A stretch of 64,000 nucleotides of DNA, from positions 1 to 64,000 of the forward strand of contig CABSMC010000002.1 in NCBI GenBank assembly GCA_902478715.1, in the 5' to 3' direction. The stretch comes from an uncultured Adlercreutzia sp. (GTDB taxonomy: Bacteria > Actinomycetota > Coriobacteriia > Coriobacteriales > Eggerthellaceae). Both the position numbers and the translations under genes were made by a program. The first letter of the stretch is position 1. Every line of letters starts with the position of its first letter. This document shows, one piece after another, positions 55,064 to 63,518 of the stretch. The notes beneath the pieces are model-generated. The model did not search any database, was not told the DNA's origin, and saw only the letters and a list, made by a program, of their open reading frames with translations.

Positions 55064-57045
55064 AGCTCCACCACCTCTTCCACGGTGACGGCGTTTTCGA
55101 AGAGCCCACGGCTTATACGATTGGCCGCCGTGGTGTAGAAGCTGTTCGACGCGAAGAACCGCCGGGGCGGGTTGGTCGTCACCGCGTCTCCGTCGAAGAA
55201 CAGCGCGCACCGATCAGCGTAACTGGCGCAGAATTCCACATCATGGGACACCATAAGCACCGTCGTGCCCCGAGCAGTCAAGCTTCGCAGCAACGCGGCG
55301 AGCTTCTCCTTGAAGAAAGCATCGAGTCCCTTCGTCGGCTCATCGAGCAGCAGCAGCCGCGGCTCGTTCAGCAGCACCTTGGCCAACGCCGCCCGCTGCA
55401 CCTCGCCACCGGACAGGTCGAAGGGATGAGCATCAAGCAGCGGCACAATGTCTGTCAGCGCCGCCACTTCCCTCACCGCCGCCGTGCGCTGCTCTGCCGT
55501 GAGGCTGCGACCGTCCAGCATCTCTTCCAAATCTCCCCGAACGGTCTTCTTCACCATAAGGTTCAGCGGATCTTGCGGAAGCATAGCCACCCCGCCGCGG
55601 AACAGCTCGGCCCTCTTCCACTCCTTCAGCCGTCGCCCAAGCACGGTGATCTTCCCGCGATAGGGCCGCGCGACGCCGCAGATGGCGCGCAGCATCGTCG
55701 ACTTCCCCGTGCCGTTGCCTCCCACCACGGCAAACAACGACCCCTCCGGCACGGTCAGCGTCGTCCCCCGCAGCACATCGGCGCCATCCCGCTCGTAGCG
55801 GAACCACACATCCCGCAGCTCCACCGCCGCCCGTGCGGGCGCCGAGTCGCAAGCCTCCCCCGCCGGAAACGCCCACCGACGCGGCGGATGGACGGCAACC
55901 TCGTTCGCCAACCAGCTCCGCCCCTCCCGCACCGTGAGAGGAGTTTCAACTTGCGAAATCACCGCCCCTTCAACTATGGCAGAGTAGGGTTGCGCCGACG
56001 GGGAGGGGGTCCGCGCGCAGTTCATTGAAGTGCGCAAGAAAGAGTCCGCGACCCTCGATGAGCCCTGCACTTCAATGCTGTCTGAGCACGGCGCCCCCTC
56101 CCCGTCGACGCAACCCGGACGGACGCACGGCGCCCCCTCCCCACTGCGGCGGCCCGCCCGATCGCACGGCGCCTCCTCCCCGTCGGCGCAACCCGGCCGA
56201 TCGCACGGCGCCCCCTCCCCGTCGGCGCAACCCGGTCGATCGCACGGCGCCCCTTCCCCACTGCGACGACCCAGCCGACCTTCCACACCCCAAGCGATCC
56301 GTGCCGCCGCCGGGAGCGCCAACGCCATGGGGCTGCTCGCCTGATGCAGCTGGCCCGCGACAGCCCGCGGCTCCCCGTCGGCGACGACGCGCCCCTCCTC
56401 CAGCACCACCACGCGGTCGGCCAGCCCATACACCTCTTCCAGCCGATGCTCGCTCATAACCACCGTCGTCCCTAGCTCGCGATTGATCCGGTGCACCGTA
56501 GCCAGAAAGTCGCTGGCGGCAATGGGATCCAGCTGACTCGTGGGCTCGTCCAGCACCAGTACATCGGGCCGGCCCGCCATGACCGACGCTAGGTTCAGCA
56601 GCTGCTTCTGGCCGCCCGAAAGCTCGCCCACGTTCTTATGGAACCAGTGCTGGATGCCGAAGTAGCTGGCCATCTCCGCCACGCGCAAGCGCATGGTGCG
56701 CTCGTCGCAGCCGAGGCTTTCCAAGACGAAGGCCAGCTCGTGCCACACTTTGTCGGTCACGATCTGCGCATCGGGGTCTTGCATGACGAATCCGATGCGG
56801 GCCACTTGCTCGCGTTCGGGCACATCGGCGAGAGGCACGCCATCGAACAGCACCTGTCCGCTTTGGTGCCCATGGGGAGCGAGCGCCGACTTGAACTGGC
56901 GCAAGAGCGTTGTCTTCCCGCAGCCGCTCTGACCGCATACCAGCACAAACTGGCCCGGCTTGATGGCCACAGAAACATCACGAAGGGCATCGCGGGGCGC
57001 CTCCGGGTAGCGAAACGTCAGCTCTTCGAAAGCGAATAGCGCCAC
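55051..57045 (-). CDS. ECF transporter ATPase, two EcfA domains fused, with a repeat-filled linker
   Basis: The 664-residue protein holds both ATPase domains of an ECF transporter. Domain 1 (about 1-235) has Walker A GQSGCGKTT, LSGGQKQ and VLVLDEPTSQLD. Domain 2 (about 415-625) has GGNGTGKST, LSGGEVQR and LLLLDEPTKGLD. The linker of about 170 residues carries five 13-residue repeats of the type APCDRPGCADGEG and a large inverted repeat at DNA level (55987-56283). The start is GTG 57045 with GGAGGGAGG upstream, inside the end of the EcfT gene (28-bp overlap). It energises vitamin uptake with EcfT and the S component. Confidence 0.87.
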   Translation of the reverse strand: MALFAFEELTFRYPEAPRDALRDVSVAIKPGQFVLVCGQSGCGKTTLLRQFKSALAPHGHQSGQVLFDGVPLADVPEREQVARIGFVMQDPDAQIVTDKVWHELAFVLESLGCDERTMRLRVAEMASYFGIQHWFHKNVGELSGGQKQLLNLASVMAGRPDVLVLDEPTSQLDPIAASDFLATVHRINRELGTTVVMSEHRLEEVYGLADRVVVLEEGRVVADGEPRAVAGQLHQASSPMALALPAAARIAWGVEGRLGRRSGEGAPCDRPGCADGEGAPCDRPGCADGEEAPCDRAGRRSGEGAPCVRPGCVDGEGAPCSDSIEVQGSSRVADSFLRTSMNCARTPSPSAQPYSAIVEGAVISQVETPLTVREGRSWLANEVAVHPPRRWAFPAGEACDSAPARAAVELRDVWFRYERDGADVLRGTTLTVPEGSLFAVVGGNGTGKSTMLRAICGVARPYRGKITVLGRRLKEWKRAELFRGGVAMLPQDPLNLMVKKTVRGDLEEMLDGRSLTAEQRTAAVREVAALTDIVPLLDAHPFDLSGGEVQRAALAKVLLNEPRLLLLDEPTKGLDAFFKEKLAALLRSLTARGTTVLMVSHDVEFCASYADRCALFFDGDAVTTNPPRRFFASNSFYTTAANRISRGLFENAVTVEEVVELCQS
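55987..56283. repeat. In-frame palindromic element and five 39-bp repeats in the EcfA linker
   Basis: Arms at 55987-56033 and 56067-56116 form an imperfect inverted repeat of nearly 50 bp: GGGTTGCG, CGACGGGGAGGGGG and CATTGAAGTGC are common to both. The right arm runs into five tandem 39-bp units starting at 56089, 56128, 56167, 56206 and 56245. All remain in the ATPase reading frame. Confidence 0.8.
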
Positions 57046-57929
57046 ACCGCCCTCCCTCCGCAATTGATAACCGCAGGAATAGCCAGAAAAGCGCCATAGC
57101 AAACGGCCCCCATAAGCACGGCCGCTCCCGCAGAGGGCCACACGATCGTCGGAAAGTAGGTGATCGCGAACCCTCCCTGGGCGAACGCGGCCACCGCGCC
57201 AACCACCAGCGCGCCCATCGCCACGGCCAGCACCGTATCGCACGCCTCCCAGCGGAAGAGCGCGAAGTGAGTGCGCCCCGGCAGCCCGAAGCCACGGGCC
57301 GTCATGGAGTCGGCGGCCACCACGGCGCCTTCCAAAGCGTCGGCCGACAGCGACAAGAGGACACTGCCCCCGTCGCGCACGCGCGCCGCCACGGAGGCGC
57401 CTTCCGTCGGGCCTTTCCCAATGCAAGCCCGCGCCGTCATGAGGGCGTCGGCTTTGCGGCGGTAACTTGGCACGAGGCGCAGCACCATGGTGAGCACCAG
57501 CGACAGCGCCGGAATAGCGCGGCCGAACAGGTAAGTAAACTTGTCCGAAGTCATGACCAGGTGAAAGGAGGCGAACCACAGCATCATGGCCACGAGCATA
57601 AGCCCCGTGGAGGCGCCCAAAGCCAGCGCTTCTAACGTGTAAGGACGGCCACCCCACCAGCGGAGGAGCACCGTGGCGCCCTGGGTATTGAACAGCGGGG
57701 CCGACAGCGTCACCACAAGCAGCACCGCCATGAGTCCCACGATGAAGAGCCACGCCTCGCGGCCGCGAAACGTCAGGTAGCAGGCCGCCGCTAGAAGAAC
57801 GGACATCACCTGACAAATGGGGTTCGCAAGCACCATGGAAAGCACGATAGCCCCCGCGAAGAAACCGAACGTCACCGCGGGGTGCAGTGACGCAAAGGCG
57901 CAACGGCCTTGGTATGGCAGGGTGCTCAT
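57018..57929 (-). CDS. ECF transporter T component (EcfT)
   Basis: The 303-residue membrane protein has about six hydrophobic segments. The EcfT coupling motifs AxG appear as MTARACIGKG and MTARGFGLPG (residues about 165-215), which dock on the two ATPase domains. The ATG at 57929 lies 27 bp after the methyltransferase-like stop. The gene end overlaps the ATPase gene by 28 bp. Confidence 0.87.
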   Translation of the reverse strand: MSTLPYQGRCAFASLHPAVTFGFFAGAIVLSMVLANPICQVMSVLLAAACYLTFRGREAWLFIVGLMAVLLVVTLSAPLFNTQGATVLLRWWGGRPYTLEALALGASTGLMLVAMMLWFASFHLVMTSDKFTYLFGRAIPALSLVLTMVLRLVPSYRRKADALMTARACIGKGPTEGASVAARVRDGGSVLLSLSADALEGAVVAADSMTARGFGLPGRTHFALFRWEACDTVLAVAMGALVVGAVAAFAQGGFAITYFPTIVWPSAGAAVLMGAVCYGAFLAIPAVINCGGRAVWRYSLSKS

Positions 57930-57956
57930 GGGCGACGCGGCTTCTCGGCGAGAACG

Positions 57957-58865
57957 TTACAGGACCGGTGCCACATCGAGGCCCGCAACGGTGGCGGCCA
58001 GCACCCCGGTGTAAGCCGGGGTCGCCTGACCGGCGGCACGCAGGAACTGGACGCCAGCCGCGCGCAGCTCAAGGGCCGCGGGCATCATGGTGTCGGGGCT
58101 GTAGTAGGGGTTCTCGGTCGTGGGGCCCTGTTGCTTGGCGTCGCGCTGGAACACCTGCAGCGTGGCCATGAGACATAAATCCGCTCCGCGCGCCTCCAGT
58201 GTCTCGCGGGCCGCATCGGCCAAATCGCGCGCCTGATCAGGGGTGGCCAGCGTGGAGAAGCCGGCCACCGCCGCGCCGTATTCCGCCATCACTTCCACGG
58301 CCTCGCGCCAGGTGCCCCGGCCGCTCGCCAAGCCGCCGTCACCCTGCACATCCACCGAAGCAATGATGGGGGCATCAGTCACCTTGCGCAGGCCCATGAG
58401 CGCACACTTCAGATCATCGGCCGTCGTGAACCCGTTCAAAAAGAACGCATCGAAGGTGCGGCCATCGAAGAATTGCGCCGCACGAGCGTACTGGTCGCGG
58501 TTTTCCACAAGCGACGCCTTGGAGTCGGGATCCAGCGGCAGGCCGCAGGGGGCGATTTCCACAAGCGTGTGCTGAGGCTTGAACTCCGCCATGACCGCAA
58601 GGGCCGCCTCGGCCAGCGCCTCGCCTTTGCCCTCGGCGCCAACAGCCACCAAGCGCGCCGGCGTGAAATCGGCCACGGGGGTGACCATACACTGCGGGCC
58701 GGCCACCGTTTCCATGCGGTAAGCTTCTTCGATGGTTTCCGGCTCCACTAAAAGCGCGAGCGCCTGATCGCACACCGACTCGATGCCGGCCCGACGCAGG
58801 GCCTCCTGAATCGGCGACGAAACGACGAGCATGTCCTTGCCAAAGCGCAGCGCGAGATCGGCCAT
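57957..58865 (-). CDS. Homocysteine S-methyltransferase-like protein lacking zinc cysteines
   Basis: The 302-residue protein has the barrel fold of the homocysteine/betaine methyltransferase family (FFLNGFTTADDLKCALMGL; ALELRAAGVQFLRAAGQATP). The family binds zinc through Cys in a GxNC segment and a GGCC pair near the end. Here the corresponding positions read VAGFSTLATP and RAAGQATP, so all three cysteines appear missing (inference from family alignment by eye). It may have lost the classical activity or act on another methyl donor or acceptor. The start at 58865 has AAAGGAA upstream. It is the first gene of the ECF operon. Confidence 0.7.
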   Translation of the reverse strand: MADLALRFGKDMLVVSSPIQEALRRAGIESVCDQALALLVEPETIEEAYRMETVAGPQCMVTPVADFTPARLVAVGAEGKGEALAEAALAVMAEFKPQHTLVEIAPCGLPLDPDSKASLVENRDQYARAAQFFDGRTFDAFFLNGFTTADDLKCALMGLRKVTDAPIIASVDVQGDGGLASGRGTWREAVEVMAEYGAAVAGFSTLATPDQARDLADAARETLEARGADLCLMATLQVFQRDAKQQGPTTENPYYSPDTMMPAALELRAAGVQFLRAAGQATPAYTGVLAATVAGLDVAPVL

Positions 58866-59239
58866 GAGGAGTTCCTTTCCACGAAGTTGCTGCCTTCCAT
58901 GATACAAGATTGCTTGAGGGATAAACCTTTTTCGACATGAACCCCTTCCAAATGATCTTTTGCGACCGCCGTGCATCCTGCGTCCTAGAGGGTGACAAAA
59001 TCAAACAACCAGGGGGTGACATTCTTATTCGTCCATAACACCGCCATGCATCCTGCGCATCGTTTCGTGCATCCAGAAGGCGTTTTCCGATGCCGAGGGC
59101 CCTGCATCAACGAAGGAAGATAAAAGGTTCGGAAAGGAGGGAGACGGGCAATCTGAAACTTTCTTATTGAATGTGAAGAAAATTCTCAGAGGGCGAACGG
59201 GCTTATGATGCGGGTAAACGGGCTCTGACAAGGGGTTAT
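58866..59239. other. Gap without a gene, with a duplicated word
   Basis: ACCGCC(G/A)TGCATCCTGCG occurs at 58967 and again at 59040. The promoter of the methyltransferase/ECF operon must lie here. I find no cobalamin, SAM or thiamin riboswitch signature by eye. Confidence 0.4.
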
Positions 59240-59314
59240 ATGCTACTCACCGCCGAAATGATGCCGTTCTTCGTGGAAAATGAAGCACATTATGGTGACC
59301 AAAACAAGTCTTGA
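59240..59314 (+). CDS. Possible 24-residue leader peptide
   Basis: ATG at 59240 follows AAGGGG by five bases and opens 24 codons (MLLTAEMMPFFVENEAHYGD, then QNKS) ending in TGA. It ends inside the promoter of the small RNA. There is no further support, so this may be chance. Confidence 0.2.
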   Translation: MLLTAEMMPFFVENEAHYGDQNKS

Positions 59315-59322
59315 CCTATAAT
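59295..59322 (+). promoter_or_regulatory. Promoter of the candidate small RNA
   Basis: GTGACC (59295-59300) and TATAAT (59317-59322) are separated by 16 bp. The expected start is A59330, exactly the first base of the first RNA hairpin. Confidence 0.6.
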
Positions 59323-59329
59323 TCGTTTC

Positions 59330-59460
59330 AGCGATTTGGAAGTTCCCCTGCTTCCATCGCTCTGCTTCAATCCCCTTGAAAGCAGAATGCGGCACTCGAT
59401 GCCGCTACCCCCTCCTCCGAGGCGGCGAGGCACCCCTCCTTGCCGCCTCACTTCTTTTTT
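59330..59460 (+). ncRNA. Candidate trans-acting small RNA with C-rich loops
   Basis: No ORF covers this 131-base segment, but it has its own TATAAT promoter and a rho-independent terminator. Hairpin 1 (59330-59361) pairs AGCGAT and GGAAG with their complements and has loop TTCCCCTG. Hairpin 2 (59362-59385) has loop TCCCC. Hairpin 3 (59389-59405) is GCGGCA/TGCCGC. An unpaired TACCCCCTCCTCC follows. The terminator stem (59419-59449) has loop CACCCCT and tail CTTCTTTTTT. Four CCCC-bearing single-stranded sites, some including CCTCC, could pair with Shine-Dalgarno sequences, as C-rich-loop sRNAs of Firmicutes do (analogy). Targets are unknown. Confidence 0.6.
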
Positions 59461-59526
59461 GGCGCTGCCCTTGAAACAAGCGCCGTGCTCGCGACGATGA
59501 GCAACCTGCCAACCCTGTTGGCACAA

Positions 59527-59563
59527 GCCGGTGGAACTGGATCGGAGTTCCGCCGGCTTTTTT
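59527..59563 (+). terminator. Second rho-independent terminator downstream of the small RNA
   Basis: GCCGGTGGAACT (59527-59538) and AGTTCCGCCGGC (59546-59557) pair with one G-T, followed by TTTTTTG. Two more stems precede it: GGCGCT/AGCGCC (59461-59484) and TGCCAAC/GTTGGCA (59508-59524). Read-through of 59460 would give an RNA of about 230 bases. Confidence 0.7.
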
Positions 59564-59592
59564 GTAGGCATCAGTTTTCTGCGTCTGCTGAA

Positions 59593-59828
59593 TTCTGGAA
59601 ATAGTTGCGAGTTTCGAGCAGCCGAACCGGGCAAATCTCACAGTGACCGCCCAAATCCGGAAGTAGATGAGAGCTTCGAGCATCATTTCGCACCGCACGC
59701 GCTGGTTTTGTCCAAATCGCGCCCGAAACTCGCATCTATTTCCGAAGCCTTCCCTCGTTACGCCCGAAACTCGCATCTATTTCCGAAATTCTCCTTCGCT
59801 ATGCTCGAAACTCACATCTATTTCTATC
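59593..59828. repeat. Five-copy repeat cluster: two inverted, three direct with 41-bp period
   Basis: The consensus is GCCCGAAACTCGCATCTAT followed by TTCCGAA. Direct copies start at 59720, 59761 and 59802. Inverted copies lie at 59593-59619 and 59654-59681. The DNA between direct copies is also similar, so the period-41 unit is a tandem duplication, not a repeat-spacer array. Confidence 0.7.
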
Positions 59829-59946
59829 GAGAGGCAAAATCCGGCAAACATATCCTAAGCCGCAAACAAAATACGCCAGCTCTGCCACAAAGACATGAGC
59901 TGGCGCTCGGTTCAAACCTATCGACTCAGGCAGAGCCGCGGTCAAA

Positions 59947-60543
59947 CTATTCCGTAGCATCCTCCGCATCAACCACGGCCACAGCCTCTTCAGCAGCCTC
60001 GGCAACTTCGGCAGCCTCGGCAACTTCGTCACCCTCAGCGTCGGCCTCTTCGCCGCGGTAGCGCTCGTCGATCTCGTCGTCAGTGTAGGCGATCGGCTCT
60101 TTCAGGGCCGCCATGAAGTTCGGGGCCTCGCCGATGTAGGCGGCCTCGGATTCGAAGGTATAGGCGCCCTCGTCATCGACCTCATACAGGTAGGCGATGG
60201 CGTAGCCCTCCTCGGCGCCTGGCACGCCGCCCTCGGCGATGAGCGCGTCCTTCACGCCATCGTCGGTCTCGATGTAGCCGTCGTAGCAGAAGGCATAGCA
60301 GTCGGCCCCGCGGGCGCCGCGCACGTTCTTCTCGGCCGCCTCGAAGCACTCCTCGGCGGAATCGCCCGGATGCGACTCGATGAACAGGTTGTCCTTCACG
60401 ACGAGCGTGGTGAAGGGGATGACGTCCTCCCCGCCCTCGATCTTCTCTTTGGCCTCGTCCAAGGCGAAGACGAGCACGCGCTCCAGCTCGTCGGGGATCT
60501 CCGGCACCTCGGTACTCGCGTTCTCAATGTTGCGATCGGCCAC
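59947..60543 (-). CDS. Acidic protein of unknown function
   Basis: The 198-residue protein starts at GTG 60543, preceded by AAAGGAGG six bases upstream. Two thirds look like a compact alpha/beta domain with IPDELERVLVFALDEAKEKI, FTTLVVKDNLFIESHPGD and CYAFCYDGYIETDDGVK. The last 40 residues are an Ala/Glu/Val-rich low-complexity tail. No signal or membrane segment is seen. A promoter with TTGAGT and TACACT, 16 bp apart, lies at 60642-60669. I do not recognise the family. Confidence 0.7.
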   Translation of the reverse strand: MADRNIENASTEVPEIPDELERVLVFALDEAKEKIEGGEDVIPFTTLVVKDNLFIESHPGDSAEECFEAAEKNVRGARGADCYAFCYDGYIETDDGVKDALIAEGGVPGAEEGYAIAYLYEVDDEGAYTFESEAAYIGEAPNFMAALKEPIAYTDDEIDERYRGEEADAEGDEVAEAAEVAEAAEEAVAVVDAEDATE

Positions 60544-60641
60544 GGAGGGCCTCCTTTCCTTCAGGTTCACAGGCGGCGCAACCTCCTGCGCGTCGGCCTG
60601 CATCACGGGGCGCCTTCTTCGGCGCTTCGTTGCTTGCCCGT

Positions 60642-60669
60642 AGTGTAAAGCAACGGCATCGCAACTCAA
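60642..60669 (-). promoter_or_regulatory. Promoter of the acidic unknown protein
   Basis: On the minus strand TTGAGT (60664-60669) and TACACT (60642-60647) have a 16-bp spacer. The rest of the gap 60544-60923 holds no gene. Confidence 0.5.
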
Positions 60670-60923
60670 GCCACAACACGGCGACAAACGGGCAGCGCGG
60701 GCAACCGCTTCGGTGAGGCTTCGCCCCCTTGCCGCAGAGCAGGAACGAAGTTCGGCGGGGGCAAGCGGCGACCGGAGCGCGTCGCTTTATCGTCAGACGC
60801 AGCACCCGTTTCAGCATAGCGACAATCCCCCGCTGTCCGTAGCATGAAGAGCTGGATGTGGGAAACTTTTCTCATTACAAGCAAGGTCAGCAAACGGGCA
60901 GAGAAAGGCGCAAGCGGGCGCAT

Positions 60924-63518
60924 ATGCTGAAGCGAATGCGGACATACCTGGGAGTGATCTTCGCCATTTTCGCGCGGGATGTGAAACGGGTGCTGCGCAA
61001 CCCTGTCGCGCTCGTCATCGCCTTGGGCATGATCGTCATGCCGTCGGCTTACGCCTGGTACGTGGTAGCGGCCAACTGGGACCCCTACAGCAACACGGCC
61101 GATATGCTGGTGGCCGTGGCCAACGAGGATGCGGGGGCCGACAACCCTGAAACGGGGCATTTGGACGTGGGCGCGCAGGTGGTGGCCCAGCTGCACGACA
61201 ACCATGAGATGGGCTGGGAATTCACCGACGCCGAGGCGGCCATAAACGGCGTCTACGAGGGACGCTACTGGGCGGCACTCGTCATCCCGAAGGATTTCAG
61301 CGCCGATTTCGCCAGCGTGTTCACCGGCGACTTCACCCAGCCGACCATCGACTACTACGTGAACGAGAAGCCCTCATCCATCGCGCCCAAGGTGACCGAC
61401 GCGGCGGCCAACGCCGTGGAGGCGGCCGTCAACGAGAACTTCGTGAAGACGGTGTCGGAGAAGGTGGTGGGAACGACCCAGAAGGTGGGGGCCGAGGCGG
61501 AAGAGAAGGCCGACGCCGCCGAGGGCAGCCTCACCGCCGGCGTTCGCAGCGCCAAGGAGACCGTCAGCGAAACCCGCACAACCTTGGAAGGACTCGTCGG
61601 CACCGTGGGCGACACGCGGACGTCCGTCGCTCGCGCCGACGATACTCTGGCGGGGCTTCAAGACGATGTGCCGCATCTGCTGGAGGCCATCGGGCAATCG
61701 AAGGAACTGCTCGCGAAGGCGCGGAGCACCGTGAACGAGTACGGAACGGCGCTTTCCAAGAACGCCACCGACGGAGCGTTGCAATTGTCGAGCGCCGCTG
61801 CGCAGGCCCAGCGCGCCTTGGGCACTGTGAGCGGCGATGTCGCAGCGGCCGAGGCGGCCACGAAAGGCGCCCTCGATGCGGCCGAGGGGCTGCTGGCCGA
61901 CAACAAGGTGCTCATCAACGACCTCACCGCCCAGGCCGGAACGGCCGGCGCTGATCCGACCATTGCCCAAGCTCTTAGCGAGGCGAAAAGCGCCAACGAG
62001 CGGCTGACGACCACCACCGACGCCCTGCGCACGGCCTCAGACGAGCTGGCTTCCTCGGCCAATTCTCTGGAAACCGAGGCGAGCGCGCTGGATACGGCGG
62101 CGCAATCAGCCTCTGAAACTATTCGCGCCACCGCGGCCACCTTTCAGGACAGCGTGCTGCCAGACATCACGACCAGCCTGGATTCCCTGGTGGAAGCGTG
62201 CGGCACCTTGGAAGGGGCCCTGCGCGGGCTCACTCCCTCGCTCGCCGAGGCGCGGGCCATTTTGGGGCAGCTCGGCGACACGCTGACCTCTTCCGAGACC
62301 TCGCTTTCCACCACGTCCGATTCCCTGGGCACCATGGAAACGAACCTGGAGCAGTCGCTGACCGACCTGACCGCCCTGCAGAATTCCGCCACCGTGAAGG
62401 ACTTGGCGGAATACCTGAAGGCCGACCCGGAGAAGATCGGCGCCTTCATGGCCGCGCCCGTGGCCCTGGACACGCAACTGGTGTACCCCGTGAAGAACTA
62501 CGGCAGCGGCGTCACCCCCTTCTTCACGAATCTGGCCCTGTGGGTGGCCGGCTTCATCCTCATGGCCATGGTGAAGCTGCGCGTCGATCCGGAGGGGCTG
62601 CCGAAGTTCACCGCCGTGCAGGCCTACTTCGGACGCTGGCTGTTCTACGTGGTGTGCGGGCTGGCCATGGGGCTCGTCTGCTGCGTGGGCGATCTGACCC
62701 TCGGGATTCAGTGCGAAAGTCCGGCGGCCTTCATCGGCGCGGGGCTGCTCACGGTGTTCGTGGACGTGAACCTCATGTTCGCGCTGGCCTACGCATTTAG
62801 GCACATCGGGAAGGCCATCGCGGTCATTCTGCTCATCGTGCAGATTCCCGGCTCCTCGGGCATGTTCCCCATCGAGATGATGCCGGACTTTTTCCAGGTC
62901 ATTCACCCGCTTCTGCCCTTCACCTATTCCATCGACGCCATGCGCGAGGCCATCGGCGGCTTTTACGGGATGGATTACCTGCACGACATGTTGCTGCTGG
63001 GACTTTTGTTCGTGCCCCTGGGGTTCGCCATCGGGCTGGGCATCGGGCGCTGCGATTTCAATTTGAACCTCATGTTCGACGAGAAGCTGGGAGCAACCGA
63101 CCTGCTTCTGGCCGAGCCGGTCACGGCCAGCGCCAAAGCCGCAGGGCAGACGCCCGCCCGATACCGCACGCGCACGCTCGTCCGCGCGCTGCTGAACATC
63201 GACGCCTTCCGTCAGGCCCTCATCGCCCGAGCCGAGCGTTTCCACCGCGCCTACCCGGTGCTGCGGCGCATCGGCTGGATGGCGCTCGTCGCGCAACCGC
63301 TTGTCACCTTCGCCATTATGGTGCTGGTGCATGCCGACGTGGATACGCGAGTCATGATGCTCATGGCCATGGTGGCGGGGATCATCGTGGTGGACACCTA
63401 TCTCATCGTGATCTCATACCTGGACACCAACCTCGCGCACCAGCTCGCCCTGGCGAACCTGAGCACCGAGGAACTGCAGAAACGCGCCAGCGGGCAAATC
63501 GGTGGTGATTCGGTGTGA
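60924..63518 (+). CDS. YhgE/Pip-family membrane protein
   Basis: The 864-residue protein has one membrane segment near the N-terminus (about 25-48) followed by the family motif WDPYSNTADMLVAVANED. A long extracellular region comes next with extended coiled-coil heptads (about 170-520). Five or six membrane segments follow in the ABC-2-like C-terminal part (about 540-700), then a tail with two more segments. YhgE/Pip homologues include phage-infection proteins and type VII-like export accessory proteins. The start at 60924 is chosen for the MLKRMRTYLG beginning; its ribosome site is weak. It overlaps the next, homologous gene by 4 bp. Confidence 0.8.
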   Translation: MLKRMRTYLGVIFAIFARDVKRVLRNPVALVIALGMIVMPSAYAWYVVAANWDPYSNTADMLVAVANEDAGADNPETGHLDVGAQVVAQLHDNHEMGWEFTDAEAAINGVYEGRYWAALVIPKDFSADFASVFTGDFTQPTIDYYVNEKPSSIAPKVTDAAANAVEAAVNENFVKTVSEKVVGTTQKVGAEAEEKADAAEGSLTAGVRSAKETVSETRTTLEGLVGTVGDTRTSVARADDTLAGLQDDVPHLLEAIGQSKELLAKARSTVNEYGTALSKNATDGALQLSSAAAQAQRALGTVSGDVAAAEAATKGALDAAEGLLADNKVLINDLTAQAGTAGADPTIAQALSEAKSANERLTTTTDALRTASDELASSANSLETEASALDTAAQSASETIRATAATFQDSVLPDITTSLDSLVEACGTLEGALRGLTPSLAEARAILGQLGDTLTSSETSLSTTSDSLGTMETNLEQSLTDLTALQNSATVKDLAEYLKADPEKIGAFMAAPVALDTQLVYPVKNYGSGVTPFFTNLALWVAGFILMAMVKLRVDPEGLPKFTAVQAYFGRWLFYVVCGLAMGLVCCVGDLTLGIQCESPAAFIGAGLLTVFVDVNLMFALAYAFRHIGKAIAVILLIVQIPGSSGMFPIEMMPDFFQVIHPLLPFTYSIDAMREAIGGFYGMDYLHDMLLLGLLFVPLGFAIGLGIGRCDFNLNLMFDEKLGATDLLLAEPVTASAKAAGQTPARYRTRTLVRALLNIDAFRQALIARAERFHRAYPVLRRIGWMALVAQPLVTFAIMVLVHADVDTRVMMLMAMVAGIIVVDTYLIVISYLDTNLAHQLALANLSTEELQKRASGQIGGDSV

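Noticed and set aside
58866..59030. Cobalamin or SAM riboswitch ahead of the methyltransferase/ECF operon
   Set aside because: I looked for B12-box and S-box consensus on the minus strand and found neither.
59720..59828. Possible CRISPR array
   Set aside because: The sequence between copies is itself repeated and only about 15 bp long, two copies are inverted, and no cas genes are present.
59900..59935. tRNA-like GGTTCAAAC segment
   Set aside because: No acceptor, D or anticodon stems can be formed around it.
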